DNA of 64,000 nt from Methylotuvimicrobium sp018830325 (GCF_044788715.1 NZ_CP173170.1:3720001-3784000), one strand, 5' to 3'. Counted from the first letter of the stretch, positions 35,905 to 44,820 are shown. A program made the numbers and translations. Notes: a model not told the origin generated them from the letters alone.

Positions 35905-38637
35905 TTAAAACATATAGCTCCAAGTGGCGAATAACGTGCCTTTGCGTTCCAATTGGAAGCCGTTGACATCTTCATGAACCGGCTGCAGCCATTCGACGCT
36001 TAGATGATTGCCGGAAAATTCGCCGCCCGGTACTACCACATTCAGGCCGAAGCCGACATCCCAGAAGCGGCCGCCGTAGTTTTGTGGGTGGTCTAATGTA
36101 GAACCGAACGGATTGACATTATCGCATGCAACAGGATTATTTAAGTCGGCGGGCTCATTCGTTGCCCGAGCCGTTTCCCAATCAGGGCATTGACCGGATA
36201 GTGGGTTGAATCTACCTTTAATAGATCCTTCTACCGTATAGACACCACGCACGGAGCCCGATAACCAACTGAGAAAACTATAACTGCCCCAAGCGGAGGC
36301 TTGGAACATATTACCGAGCCGGTAACCCGAATCGTTCCGGTTCTGCATGCGCACTGTTGCATTGGCTTGAGCGCCCCACGAAAACTTGTCGTATTGGCCG
36401 AGATAAGTCAGACTAGGCAGAAAGTCCCAGGTGCCGCTGCCAAGCTGCATTTGGTAATGAATCAAACCGCCGTCTTGTCCATGCTGCCGGTTCAGCCGCT
36501 TATCGACGTCGCCGGTCGGTGCGCTGAAACCTAGCCCAAGATTTATATGGTGGCCACGGTGTTTGAATAACTTAAACATACCAAACATCAGCGTATCGCC
36601 GATGCCGCCGGTCTGATGGCCGCCGTGCAAATGGTCGGCTCCCGTATTCGCCCCTAAATCGAGACCACTAAGCGGGCGTAAATCCATATTCATGTCCATG
36701 AACATCGGCATGACCATGATGTTGAACCAGTCGGTCGGCGCATACATCAAATCGATCATGTGCATGTGCATGTCATGGAAGGTTGGAATCGTCCGGTATC
36801 CGTTGTTCACCATCGCCGCATCGCTGGCTTTACTCGTCCGGTTCAACATATTGCCGGTTTCCCGTAAGTACTGGTAAACATAGCCGACCATGAAGTCGCC
36901 TTCCTGATTGAGCATGTGCCCGCCGACGCACATCAAACCGGCCGGCATGAGCGGTTCGTGTTCGGTCATATCATGGTGGTGATGATCGTGATCGGTCAAA
37001 CTACGACCGATCGCTGAAAACTCGACACTTACCGAGCCGTTCGCAACCCAATAATCGAAGTCGGCATAATCCGGCTCGCCGCCTCCACCGATTTTCAGTG
37101 AGCCTTGATGCGTGTAATACTCGAGGCCGGCGTCGAAACGGACTCCTTTTGTAAATTGTTTACTGACCGAGACGCCGCCGCTCAATGCCCCATAACCGGA
37201 AAGCCGATGGTCACTGGAAAAGGTTTGGGTTGGCAGCTTGGCGTTGTCGCTGGATTCTCTTGCGCTATCCGGAACATCAGACGGGCCGGCCAGCAAGAAA
37301 GGCGTATAAAAATCGGCTTCGCTCTGCGAGTAATAACGGATTCTCGGCGTAATTGTCCAACCGTACCTCAAAGGCTGCACCCAATCGGCTTCGAAAGTAT
37401 GCGCATTGATGCCCCAATCGTCGTGATAAAAACGGTAATCGAAATGCATCGCGGCATCGAGTGGACCGACATATTGCACCCAACCAGTATTAAAACTCCA
37501 TTGATTCCGAACTTCAGGGCGCTGCTCCATGAAGGCTTTTGCTTTCCCCTCGTACACGATACCTTGTCCACACTCGATTCCACCACAATCTAAATTTATA
37601 TTAAAATCGGGATCAAAAATATCAAAGTTGCTATATCCGACTGGCCTGAGAAAAAAAGCCGTAACTGCTTTATAAGGATTACTTAGATATCCGGTACTAC
37701 GGGTATAGCCTGCCCCAAATTTGGCCAACGACGATTTAGTGACGACTTGTGTCAAACCCAAATTGACAGCCCAATCCTCGCGCTTACCTCTTAGTAGCCT
37801 TTGCCCACCCACTGATTCTGGAATATCCTGTAATTTAGCATACTTTGGATGTAAGTGAGGGAGGCCACCTTCATAAGCCAAAGTATTTAAAAATGGTTGA
37901 GCATCATGATTTAACCGAGCCGAGGTTGAACTATTCGCATAACTCAACCCTGCACTGAGAGTAGTCATTTTTTGATTGAAATCGAGTGTTAGTCCAAGAT
38001 TAGCGAAGCGCGATTCATAATCGTTCTCTATCGATAGTCCCCCACCCGCACTCACCGTGGCTTCATCCCATTCATAAGTCAAATTAAAATTACCTTCCTT
38101 ACGCACTTCTGGCGAAGCAACTGACATTGTATGTACGTTTCTTCTATCCAAATCCATGCCGTTCAAAATAGGAAAATTACCTAAAAAAGTGGATATCTCA
38201 CCTCGGTTCGTTTTTACTGGATTACGCTGAGCATCAAAATATACTGAACCACCCGGTCCATCAAAAAAATATGGCGATGCGCCTGCTACCGCCCCCCCTT
38301 CATACGCAACATTGCCTTGCCTAGACGATGGGGCTGTTGTGATCGGAGTCGCACCCGACCAGGTATCCTGAATGTAGTTAAACGCAAATTTGATACGATC
38401 GGTTAAGCGGACTCTTGCGCTGGCTTGCAGACTATCGACAGTGATCGGGTCGAACTGACTGTTAACTTCTCCTAAGTCGCGCTTGCTTTCTTCATAACGC
38501 CCGTATTGAAAACTGAATTCATTATCCTCGGCTGCTTGCGCCGGCGCCAAGCCTGGCAATATCAATGCCGCCGCGGTTAGGGCTTGTAGGCTGCCAAGCG
38601 CCGAATTCGCTTTCCGATCTTTCTCAGTAACAGCCAC
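35905..38637 (-). CDS. DUF3570 outer-membrane barrel with DxxSGAT flavinylation motif and Met/His-rich second barrel domain
   Basis: A 910-residue exported protein: signal peptide to about AQA-AED (residue 36), a DUF3570 beta-rich region to about residue 545, then a second barrel-like domain resembling the MetA-pathway/transporter family, ending in aromatic Phe (WSYMF), as outer-membrane barrels do. Residues 91-97 read DTWSGAT, an exact match to the DxxSGAT consensus that ApbE modifies; Thr97 would carry FMN. The join is very rich in His and Met (DHDHHHHDMTEHE, HDMHMHMIDLM, MVMPMFMDMNMDL, HLHGGHQTGG), suggesting metal, perhaps copper, binding. It overlaps the DUF4266 gene by 14 bases; apbE lies downstream. 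DUF3570, DUF4266 and ApbE are known to co-occur, but the fusion and metal-rich linker look unusual. Function unknown. Confidence 0.85.
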   Translation of the reverse strand: MAVTEKDRKANSALGSLQALTAAALILPGLAPAQAAEDNEFSFQYGRYEESKRDLGEVNSQFDPITVDSLQASARVRLTDRIKFAFNYIQDTWSGATPITTAPSSRQGNVAYEGGAVAGASPYFFDGPGGSVYFDAQRNPVKTNRGEISTFLGNFPILNGMDLDRRNVHTMSVASPEVRKEGNFNLTYEWDEATVSAGGGLSIENDYESRFANLGLTLDFNQKMTTLSAGLSYANSSTSARLNHDAQPFLNTLAYEGGLPHLHPKYAKLQDIPESVGGQRLLRGKREDWAVNLGLTQVVTKSSLAKFGAGYTRSTGYLSNPYKAVTAFFLRPVGYSNFDIFDPDFNINLDCGGIECGQGIVYEGKAKAFMEQRPEVRNQWSFNTGWVQYVGPLDAAMHFDYRFYHDDWGINAHTFEADWVQPLRYGWTITPRIRYYSQSEADFYTPFLLAGPSDVPDSARESSDNAKLPTQTFSSDHRLSGYGALSGGVSVSKQFTKGVRFDAGLEYYTHQGSLKIGGGGEPDYADFDYWVANGSVSVEFSAIGRSLTDHDHHHHDMTEHEPLMPAGLMCVGGHMLNQEGDFMVGYVYQYLRETGNMLNRTSKASDAAMVNNGYRTIPTFHDMHMHMIDLMYAPTDWFNIMVMPMFMDMNMDLRPLSGLDLGANTGADHLHGGHQTGGIGDTLMFGMFKLFKHRGHHINLGLGFSAPTGDVDKRLNRQHGQDGGLIHYQMQLGSGTWDFLPSLTYLGQYDKFSWGAQANATVRMQNRNDSGYRLGNMFQASAWGSYSFLSWLSGSVRGVYTVEGSIKGRFNPLSGQCPDWETARATNEPADLNNPVACDNVNPFGSTLDHPQNYGGRFWDVGFGLNVVVPGGEFSGNHLSVEWLQPVHEDVNGFQLERKGTLFATWSYMF

Positions 38638-38866
38638 AGCCGCCCCCGCTCGCCGAACTGCCCGCGCCCGCCGCTTCGCGGCTGCCGTAACTGTGTCCGC
38701 GCAACTCGCTTTGCAAAGGGGTTCTTTCCAGCGCCATTTGCGGTTTAGCCAGAACGCCGCGCTCCCATGGCTGGACCACCGCGCATCCTTGTAATAAAGA
38801 CAACCCCAGCATGAGCACCGGCCAAGGTTTATGTTTAATCGATGAGTTCATACTGCGTACAATCAT
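38624..38866 (-). CDS. DUF4266 small lipoprotein with C-terminal GGGCGCY
   Basis: An 80-residue protein with a lipoprotein signal (LSLLQGC, Cys about residue 28), the DUF4266 hallmark PWERGVLAKPQM, and a C-terminal Gly/Ser run ending GGGCGCY. An internal ATG at 38851 is a possible alternative start; neither has a clear ribosome site. It overlaps the DUF3570 gene by 14 bases, so the two are translationally coupled. The conserved Cys-Gly-Cys tail could bind a metal, receive a modification or be the substrate of the nearby TlpA-like thioredoxin. Its biochemical role is unknown; it may be a small partner of the flavinylated barrel. Confidence 0.85.
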   Translation of the reverse strand: MIVRSMNSSIKHKPWPVLMLGLSLLQGCAVVQPWERGVLAKPQMALERTPLQSELRGHSYGSREAAGAGSSASGGGCGCY

Positions 38867-39462
38867 GGTTTAATAGATTAAAGCGCTTACTTCGTAAGCA
38901 CGGCAACTGTTTGTAACAAGCAAAAATAATATCGCATAGGGTTTCAATACCGTGCGCCCGCCGGTATAAATAAATCGTAGGGTACGCATCGCGTACCTTT
39001 GCACCAGCCTTCCGACTGGAAAATGCTTACAAAAAGGTATGCGATGCATACTCTACACAGATTGTGGAACCGATGTGGGAGCCACGCCTTCGTCGCGATT
39101 TTCAACGATATTCCGCACAGACGCCAAAAAATCCCCATAATGCCATGACAAGCCGACAGCCGATATCCACTTTTTTCGTGGTGGGTAAATTCGTACTTGT
39201 AAATAACGACTGGGATTTAGGGGAAAAGCGGAAAAATAAAAACCCGCTAGCAAAATATACCTTTCGCACTTCAAATTTCGGCAGTGCCGGAGGAGGCCTC
39301 GGGGTGCTCGGTAAAGGCTTTGCCAGCATGGAGCAGGCATAGAGCCTACATGGACGTATTCACGGCGTCCTTTGACGGGCACCCTGAGGCCGAATTTTCA
39401 TCTACGATGAGTATACAACCCAATAACCGCTGACCGCTTACGGCTACCCGCTCACTAAAATC
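38867..39462. repeat. Intergenic repeats between thioredoxin and DUF4266 genes
   Basis: GTAGGGTACGCATCGCGTAC and GGTATGCGATGCATACTC at 38976-39058 form an inverted repeat. CTTCAAATTTCGGCAGTGCC at 39269-39288 recurs at 54299-54318. ACGGCGTCCTTTGACGG to CATCTACGATGAGTATA (39353-39410) matches part of 47143-47200. No gene; the repeats separate what was probably one operon. Confidence 0.65.
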
Positions 39463-39963
39463 CTACTCCGCCAAAATCTGCTCGACAACCTTTCTAAAGG
39501 CTTCCGCTTCTCCGCGCCTAAAGCCTAAATGCACATCCCTGACAACGCCTTGACGGTTGATCACATAAGACGACGGCATCGCTTTGACATTGTATTGTTT
39601 CGCGCATTCCTGATTAGGATCGGCGACCACGGTGAATCCGGCCGGGTAACGCGACAAAAACCCTTCGGCATCCTTAAGCTCCTCGTCCACATTCACCGCG
39701 ATCACGACCAAACCTTGATCCTTGAGTTCGCGTTGCATTTGCGTCATGAACGGAAAGGACTGCACGCAAGGAATGCACCACGAGGCCCAAAAATCGAGAT
39801 AGACGACCTTGCCTTCAAGCGACGCCCAGTCGAGCGACTGCCCGTCGTACATAACCGTCAATTCACAGTTCGGGGCCGATTGCCCGGCCCAATCGGCACG
39901 AACAATGCTTAAAGAAAAATAAAGCCCTAAGAATAGGATAAAAACGGATTTGATAGAAAACAT
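39463..39963 (-). CDS. TlpA-like periplasmic thioredoxin
   Basis: A 166-residue exported thioredoxin-fold protein: signal peptide to about VRA, then ASWCIPCVQSFPF with the WCIPC redox motif, VIAVNVDEE, and a cis-proline region MPSSYVINRQG. The TlpA/ResA class reduces disulfides or heme-binding cysteines outside the cytoplasm. In related genomes such a thioredoxin accompanies DUF4266, DUF3570 and ApbE, so it most likely serves this cluster, perhaps keeping the DUF4266 Cys tail or metal-site cysteines reduced. A 600-base repeat-filled gap separates it from DUF4266, so it may now have its own transcript. Confidence 0.85.
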   Translation of the reverse strand: MFSIKSVFILFLGLYFSLSIVRADWAGQSAPNCELTVMYDGQSLDWASLEGKVVYLDFWASWCIPCVQSFPFMTQMQRELKDQGLVVIAVNVDEELKDAEGFLSRYPAGFTVVADPNQECAKQYNVKAMPSSYVINRQGVVRDVHLGFRRGEAEAFRKVVEQILAE

Positions 39964-40304
39964 GTCTCTCGTTTAGGAAGCGATAAACGGGTTTTATAAC
40001 CGAAATCGAAAAAATGGAAGAGTATATATCGTAACAAGATAAAACGCTAAGCTGATGGCTCCGCAGAACCGGCTAATCCTTTTGCCAAAAACTGCACGCT
40101 GTCAAATATAAACACGAATACGCCATTGCGAATCTTTTAATTTAAAAAACACGCCGCAATACCGCTCTCCTTGAGCATAATCAAAGAGAAAACGGTATTT
40201 TGGGGCTTCTTCACTAAGCCGAGGATCCTTGTAGCCCCTTCCGGTTTAGACTAGACATAACACGAACGATCGGGCTTACAATAAATGCCAGAGCTCTTTT
40301 AGGA
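39964..40304. other. Gene-free spacer
   Basis: AT-rich spacer between two same-strand genes. AATACCG at 40160 and CGGTATT at 40191-40197 may form a stem; nothing else stands out. Confidence 0.4.
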
Positions 40305-40778
40305 TTATTGGTTTTGTAGAGTTACCAAGCTAGTTCCGGTGTGAGCGCCACCCGCAGATTCGCAATGATATTCGATAGTGTAAAAACTATTGACGGCATG
40401 CGTTTGACTAACGGTCATCATATAATTTCCGTTACCTTGCTGAGGCGCAACCTGGATCCATGGGCTCCAAACATTAGGGGTTTGACCAATAACTGTTGAT
40501 TTCGCCACACCGTCCTTCATCACACTAACATTTAAAAAACTACTGCTACCCTGCGATTTTCTTACCCTTAAAGACAAGCGCGCAGCTGCGGCCCCCCCTC
40601 CTAAACCAGGATCGCTAAAGCATTGAATCATAGATAAATCGGTTGCACTTGCCCCGAAAAAACCTCCGATTAACGATTGATTAAGATCATGTGCGGAAAC
40701 CTGTCCAGTCATGCCTATTCCTAATGATAAAGCCGCTAGAGTTAAAGTTCGTTTAATAAATTTATTAGTTTTTTTCAT
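40305..40778 (-). CDS. Exported protein of unknown function
   Basis: ATG 40778 is preferred; the longer frame begins at a TTG at 40790. The roughly 157-residue product has a signal peptide ending near GQVSAHD and a single compact domain with two cysteines (MIQCFSDPG and EYHCESAGG) that could pair. It is Ser/Gly/Thr-rich with alternating beta pattern and ends TSLVTLQNQ without a sorting tail. I do not recognise the family. It shares strand with the STN-HEAT and VPLPA-CTERM genes upstream and, like most proteins in this zone, is predicted extracytoplasmic. Confidence 0.65.
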   Translation of the reverse strand: MKKTNKFIKRTLTLAALSLGIGMTGQVSAHDLNQSLIGGFFGASATDLSMIQCFSDPGLGGGAAAARLSLRVRKSQGSSSFLNVSVMKDGVAKSTVIGQTPNVWSPWIQVAPQQGNGNYMMTVSQTHAVNSFYTIEYHCESAGGAHTGTSLVTLQNQ

Positions 40779-40890
40779 TGTATTTCTCAATTTAAGTAAT
40801 TGGCCAGGTAGTTTTGATGTTCAATAACTTAGTCACATTTTGCAATAAGCTGAACATCAAGTTAATCATTTATCCTTTATCTTGATAGTA

Positions 40891-41757
40891 TTAACGCTGC
40901 ATGATTGCTTGTAATTTACTTGCCGCATAATCGCGTACAGACGAATCTGTATCTTGAAGCGCCTGCTGCAACAATGCGGAGTCAGGTTCGATTGCATCGA
41001 TCGTCATCAAACGCACACCAAGCTCAGCGTCCTGCAGGGCTTGTTGTAAATAGTCATTCAACGCGTTTGGGTCATTCTCGATTTGCGATAGCGCATATAC
41101 CGCTTGCCCTCTTACTCTAGCATCGGTATCCGATATTGATCGAGCAACCGCATCATAAACCTCAGGGCTATCGGTTTTGCCAAGTCGCGCCAATCCGGCT
41201 AGTGCATTCATCCTTTTCTCCGGATCTTCCGAGTCGACCTGGCGTAGCAATGAATCGACGTCTTGTTCTACACTCAACGCATTATCTAAACCTTCTACCG
41301 GACGACTGATTCCCTTAGCTTCAGAACTCCGACAATCGCTTGGCCGTGCTGACGCAATTGGCGGCGGGCTTAGAGAAGACGCTATAATCCATATTTCTTT
41401 CGGTTCGCGTTCCTGTTTATTGGCATCATCACCCACTGACTCTGCATAATGAAAAAGCATATTAGCCTCTGCGCCAAGCAAACACCGCAGTATCCTTACC
41501 ACAGTTGGGCCAATGCACGTTGCATCAACTTTCACGGTAGGCAACGCGGCATAATGGATCTTTATCGCACTCCGTTCCGACAAACTTCTGAGCAATCCGT
41601 GCAAATCAGCTTGTTCAGCTTCTAACAACCATTCAGCTTCGGGTATAGCACTTTGTCTTATAACAAACGAGGCTTGCATAGTCTTATTGCCGCCAGATGC
41701 CGTTGCCATTGTGGCAAATAGCAACGCTGATAGAGATATCCGTTTAATAAATGTCAT
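40891..41757 (-). CDS. Exported protein with STN-like and HEAT-repeat domains
   Basis: Starting at ATG 41757 (MTFIKRISL) gives 288 residues with a proper signal peptide; the longer frame to 41799 adds residues ahead of it. Residues about 50-110 resemble the secretin/TonB short N-terminal (STN) fold (LHGLLRSLSERSAIKIHY to VRILRCLLGAEANMLFHY), normally found on secretins and TonB receptors. The C-terminal 120 residues are four or five HEAT repeats (EDPEKRMNALAGLARLG, DTDARVRGQAVYALSQI, and so on). A free-standing STN plus HEAT combination suggests a periplasmic adaptor or regulator. The VPLPA-CTERM gene ending at 41808 lies just upstream on the same strand, so the two could be co-transcribed. 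Confidence 0.72.
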   Translation of the reverse strand: MTFIKRISLSALLFATMATASGGNKTMQASFVIRQSAIPEAEWLLEAEQADLHGLLRSLSERSAIKIHYAALPTVKVDATCIGPTVVRILRCLLGAEANMLFHYAESVGDDANKQEREPKEIWIIASSLSPPPIASARPSDCRSSEAKGISRPVEGLDNALSVEQDVDSLLRQVDSEDPEKRMNALAGLARLGKTDSPEVYDAVARSISDTDARVRGQAVYALSQIENDPNALNDYLQQALQDAELGVRLMTIDAIEPDSALLQQALQDTDSSVRDYAASKLQAIMQR

Positions 41758-41807
41758 TAGCCTTATCTTAATTACCGCATTACCTAATAATCTAAACAAG
41801 ACTGAAT

Positions 41808-42557
41808 TTAAGCCTGCAACACAGTGGATTTTTTACGTCGCAACACGCCCAATCCCGCCAAAGCCGAACCCATGAACCAAATTGCAGCCGGCACAGGCAC
41901 CGGTTGTACAATAGCTGAAGAACCCGCGGAAGCTGTTATGGTTAAATCGTGAAAAGCTACTTCTTGAACGAGATCGATAAGGGCGAAACCACCGACCGTC
42001 CAATTAAAGCCATCGGATAATTTAGCTCCGACTGCATCAAAGACACCCGGATGTCCATCCGGATGGGCCCCAAATATAGTAACCAAAGCCATATATTCGC
42101 CGACATCGAAATGATCTCTTAGTCCGGCAGGCGAAACGCCTGGATTCGTTTCACTAACATAGTCCACAATAGGAACATCAAAAATATTTAAAGAGCCGCC
42201 TTCTGCCTTTCGCTCCCCAGCGGCGGATAAATTCGTTAAAGTCCAATCGCTTCCGCTTGTATCTTTTTGAAAAACCCAGATAGAAGTAACGCCCCATAGT
42301 GCATCTGTATAGGCACTATAAACATCCAAATTACCTGCCTCGGTCACATTGAACGAATAAGCGGCCGCAGTTCTTACTCCACCACCTAACGATACATTGG
42401 TAGCCGTACCGGTACCGTCTACCCAAGTCATTTCAGGATGAAATAGCGTATAAGGTTCGCCACCGCTAAACTCATGCTCGCCATGCGCATAAGCCGTATT
42501 GATAGATAATCCGATAACAGCCGCCGCTGTTATCAGCATTGATTTTTTCATTTCCAT
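41808..42557 (-). CDS. VPLPA-CTERM sorting domain protein, distinct type
   Basis: ATG 42557 has a GAGG ribosome site 6 bases upstream, so I prefer it to the frame from 42602; the product is 249 residues. It has a signal peptide ending NTAYAHGEHEF and the tail VPVPAAIWFMGSALAGLGVL then RRKKS, the exosortase sorting signal. The body differs from the three paralogues at 28-33 kb: it is a His-containing beta-rich domain with HPEMTWVDGTG and FGAHPDGHPGVFDAV. Function unknown; expected at the cell surface. A palindromic operator-like site lies about 400 bases upstream (42951-42987). The STN-HEAT gene begins 50 bases beyond its stop. Confidence 0.8.
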   Translation of the reverse strand: MEMKKSMLITAAAVIGLSINTAYAHGEHEFSGGEPYTLFHPEMTWVDGTGTATNVSLGGGVRTAAAYSFNVTEAGNLDVYSAYTDALWGVTSIWVFQKDTSGSDWTLTNLSAAGERKAEGGSLNIFDVPIVDYVSETNPGVSPAGLRDHFDVGEYMALVTIFGAHPDGHPGVFDAVGAKLSDGFNWTVGGFALIDLVQEVAFHDLTITASAGSSAIVQPVPVPAAIWFMGSALAGLGVLRRKKSTVLQA

Positions 42558-43019
42558 TGTGTACCTCTTTAATATTATTAAATTGAAGTAAAAAGACCGC
42601 AATATACCGTTTGCGGAGTTTTAAGACAACGCCCTGCCCTCATGCTAGCTTTATTACACAACCATCATACTAAGCTAATCGGCGTTGTAATTAGCTATCG
42701 TCTAAAGGCAGGATAATCGATCTAATCAGCAATCTAGGAGGAAATTGATATAGAAAAGCAATATGCCCTTTTACAACAGTCATCACCCTACCTCCGATAT
42801 ATTACGCAAAAATGAGACCACTTTTAAAAATCCGAGACTATCCTCACAATTTCTTGTCCGAAGCTCATTCATTCCCACCCACAGGGGGATTCTAGTTTTA
42901 TTTTGGCTTAATTAAGCGCTCTCGATCTTCAACATATCTTCACCAAAAAGTGTGTCATATGACCTATTGATTAGGTCAAATAACACAGTTTAATTGAGCC
43001 GATTCTTCACAGGTCGTTT
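42558..43019. other. Gene-free spacer with operator-like palindrome
   Basis: Contains the site at 42951-42987 and the 5' leader of the VPLPA-CTERM gene. GACCGCAAT at 42595 resembles GACCGCAAA upstream of the gene starting at 31737. No gene seen. Confidence 0.5.
42951..42987. promoter_or_regulatory. Palindromic TGTGTCATATGACC site 4
   Basis: Left arm TGTGTCATATGACCTA (42951-42966) and right arm TAGGTCAAATAACACA (42972-42987) match as inverted repeats at 14 of 16 positions, spacer TTGAT. It is upstream of the VPLPA-CTERM gene at 41808-42557. Confidence 0.55.
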
Positions 43020-44540
43020 TTACCTGGTAGAGTGACCGAAGGCTTGCTGGCGCTTATTTGCTCGACTTTGACGAAGGGTACTGCTTTTTTCATAGCCTTC
43101 GGTTTTCATGAACGACGGCAGACCTTTTTCGCCGGTTTTTCGGTAATCCGCTTCGAGAACGTGCTTCGCTTCAACCGTAGGAATCGCCAAGAATTCCGTC
43201 ATGACTCGATAGAGCAGATCAAACAATCGCCGAAGCGCTATCTTCCAAGTGCTGCCGCTGAGTTCGTATAGGGCATCGCTTAACCGCAAAAAGCGTTCGA
43301 AGGGCGCGTCGGCCAGTATCAACGGCAGGGTTTCGGCAAAGCGGCCGGAATTTCCGATCATGTCCCAATAGCGCGCGAAGCGGTTGATGCGTTGCATGTC
43401 GTTAAATCCGATATCGCGGGTGCTGAGGATGTTGTAAGGCGGTTCGGGGTTGTAGCGCATCCGGTAGGCTTCGTTATGCCGATTGAGCGGCGCACCGCGC
43501 AAGCGCTTTAAGATACCCAGTTGAATTTCATGCGGCTGTAATGCGGCTAATTGATCGAAACTGCCCGCGAAATTGGCCAGCGTATCGCCGGGCAGCCCGA
43601 AGATTAGGTCGGCATGGATGTGCGCATGGGTGTTTGCCTTGAGCCAACGCAGGTTTTCTTTGGTTTTTTCGTTATCCTGGCGGCGACTGATCAGCCGTTG
43701 AATGGCCGGGTCGAAAGTTTGCACGCCGACTTCGAATTGCAGCGTTGCGGGCGGGAATTTTTCGAGCGTTTGTTTGAGCCGGTCCGGCAAATGATCCGGT
43801 ATCACTTCGAAATGCAAAAATAAGTCGTCGCTTATGCGCTCGAGAAAAAATTCCAGTATCGCAACGCTGGCGGCAATTTTTAGATTGAAGGTCCGGTCGA
43901 TGAATTTGAAATGCCGAACGCCCCGCCGATACAACACTCCCATTTCGCCCAAGAAACGATCCAATGCAAACGGCTTGGCCGTGACATCGAGCGCCGAGAG
44001 GCAAAATTCGCATTTGAACGGGCAGCCGCGCGAGGCTTCAACATAGACGATACGGTTGCGAACGTCTTCGTCGTTGTAATAGGGATAAGGCGATGCCAAA
44101 CTTTCCAGCGGCGATTCGACACCGGTTATGATTTTTTCATCGGACGCTTCGCCGTTTAGGATTTGTTCGCATAATGCGCGAAAACTGATTTCGCCGACGC
44201 CGGTGACGATGTAGTCGGCCAACTCGGCGACCGGCGGCAAATCGGGCGGGTGACTGACTTCGGGCCCGCCCAGGATCACGATGATTTCCGGCGCGATTTG
44301 TTTGAGCAGGGCCACCGTCGAGCCGATTTCGGCGACATTCCAGATGTAAACGCCAAAACCGATGATTTTCGGACGATGCTGCAAAAGCTTTTCGACGATG
44401 TCGATCGGCCGGTCTTGTATGCCGAATTCGAGGATTTCGGCTTCGCTTTGCAATTCTCCCAAATTAGCGTAGAGATAGCGCAGCCCGAACGCGCTATGGA
44501 TATACCGGGCGTTAAGCGTGGTCAGTTGTATTTGCGGCAT
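43020..44540 (-). CDS. B12-binding-domain radical SAM protein (DUF4080 family)
   Basis: A 506-residue protein with an N-terminal cobalamin-binding-like domain (residues 1-140: GFGVYIWN, ILGGPEVSH), a radical SAM core with the cluster motif CPFKCEFC in EASRGCPFKCEFCLSALD, and a C-terminal DUF4080 domain. It should cleave S-adenosylmethionine reductively; the substrate, possibly a methylation or lipid/tRNA-type reaction, is not known. The adjacent YfhL-type ferredoxin gene 32 bases upstream on the same strand may supply electrons. The order coaD-yfhL-radical SAM on one strand suggests a single unit. Confidence 0.9.
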   Translation of the reverse strand: MPQIQLTTLNARYIHSAFGLRYLYANLGELQSEAEILEFGIQDRPIDIVEKLLQHRPKIIGFGVYIWNVAEIGSTVALLKQIAPEIIVILGGPEVSHPPDLPPVAELADYIVTGVGEISFRALCEQILNGEASDEKIITGVESPLESLASPYPYYNDEDVRNRIVYVEASRGCPFKCEFCLSALDVTAKPFALDRFLGEMGVLYRRGVRHFKFIDRTFNLKIAASVAILEFFLERISDDLFLHFEVIPDHLPDRLKQTLEKFPPATLQFEVGVQTFDPAIQRLISRRQDNEKTKENLRWLKANTHAHIHADLIFGLPGDTLANFAGSFDQLAALQPHEIQLGILKRLRGAPLNRHNEAYRMRYNPEPPYNILSTRDIGFNDMQRINRFARYWDMIGNSGRFAETLPLILADAPFERFLRLSDALYELSGSTWKIALRRLFDLLYRVMTEFLAIPTVEAKHVLEADYRKTGEKGLPSFMKTEGYEKSSTLRQSRANKRQQAFGHSTR

Positions 44541-44572
44541 GCTTAGCCCGAAAGGTTTACGCGGCGCGTACT

Positions 44573-44818
44573 CTACGCGGTCAATTTAAGGTATTTTTGA
44601 TACAGCGTGTCTTTGCTTTCGGCATGCTCCGGGTCTTTGTCGATGCAATCGACCGGACACACTTCGATACACTGTGGTAGATCGTGATGCCCCACGCACT
44701 CGGTACACAAATTCGGGTCGATGATGTAAATCTCCTCGCCTTGGGAAATCGCGCCGTTCGGACACTCCGGTTCGCAAACGTCGCAATTGATGCATTCGTC
44801 ATTGATAATAAGAGCCAT
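44573..44818 (-). CDS. yfhL: YfhL-family 4Fe-4S dicluster ferredoxin
   Basis: An 81-residue ferredoxin with two cluster motifs: CINCDVCEPECP, and CTECVGHHDLPQC with a short insertion followed by CPVDCI, the pattern of YfhL/Fdx ferredoxins. It carries electrons to iron-sulfur enzymes. coaD ends 2 bases upstream of its start region, a conserved pairing in gammaproteobacteria. A radical SAM gene follows, a plausible electron acceptor. Confidence 0.93.
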   Translation of the reverse strand: MALIINDECINCDVCEPECPNGAISQGEEIYIIDPNLCTECVGHHDLPQCIEVCPVDCIDKDPEHAESKDTLYQKYLKLTA

Positions 44819-44820
44819 GG

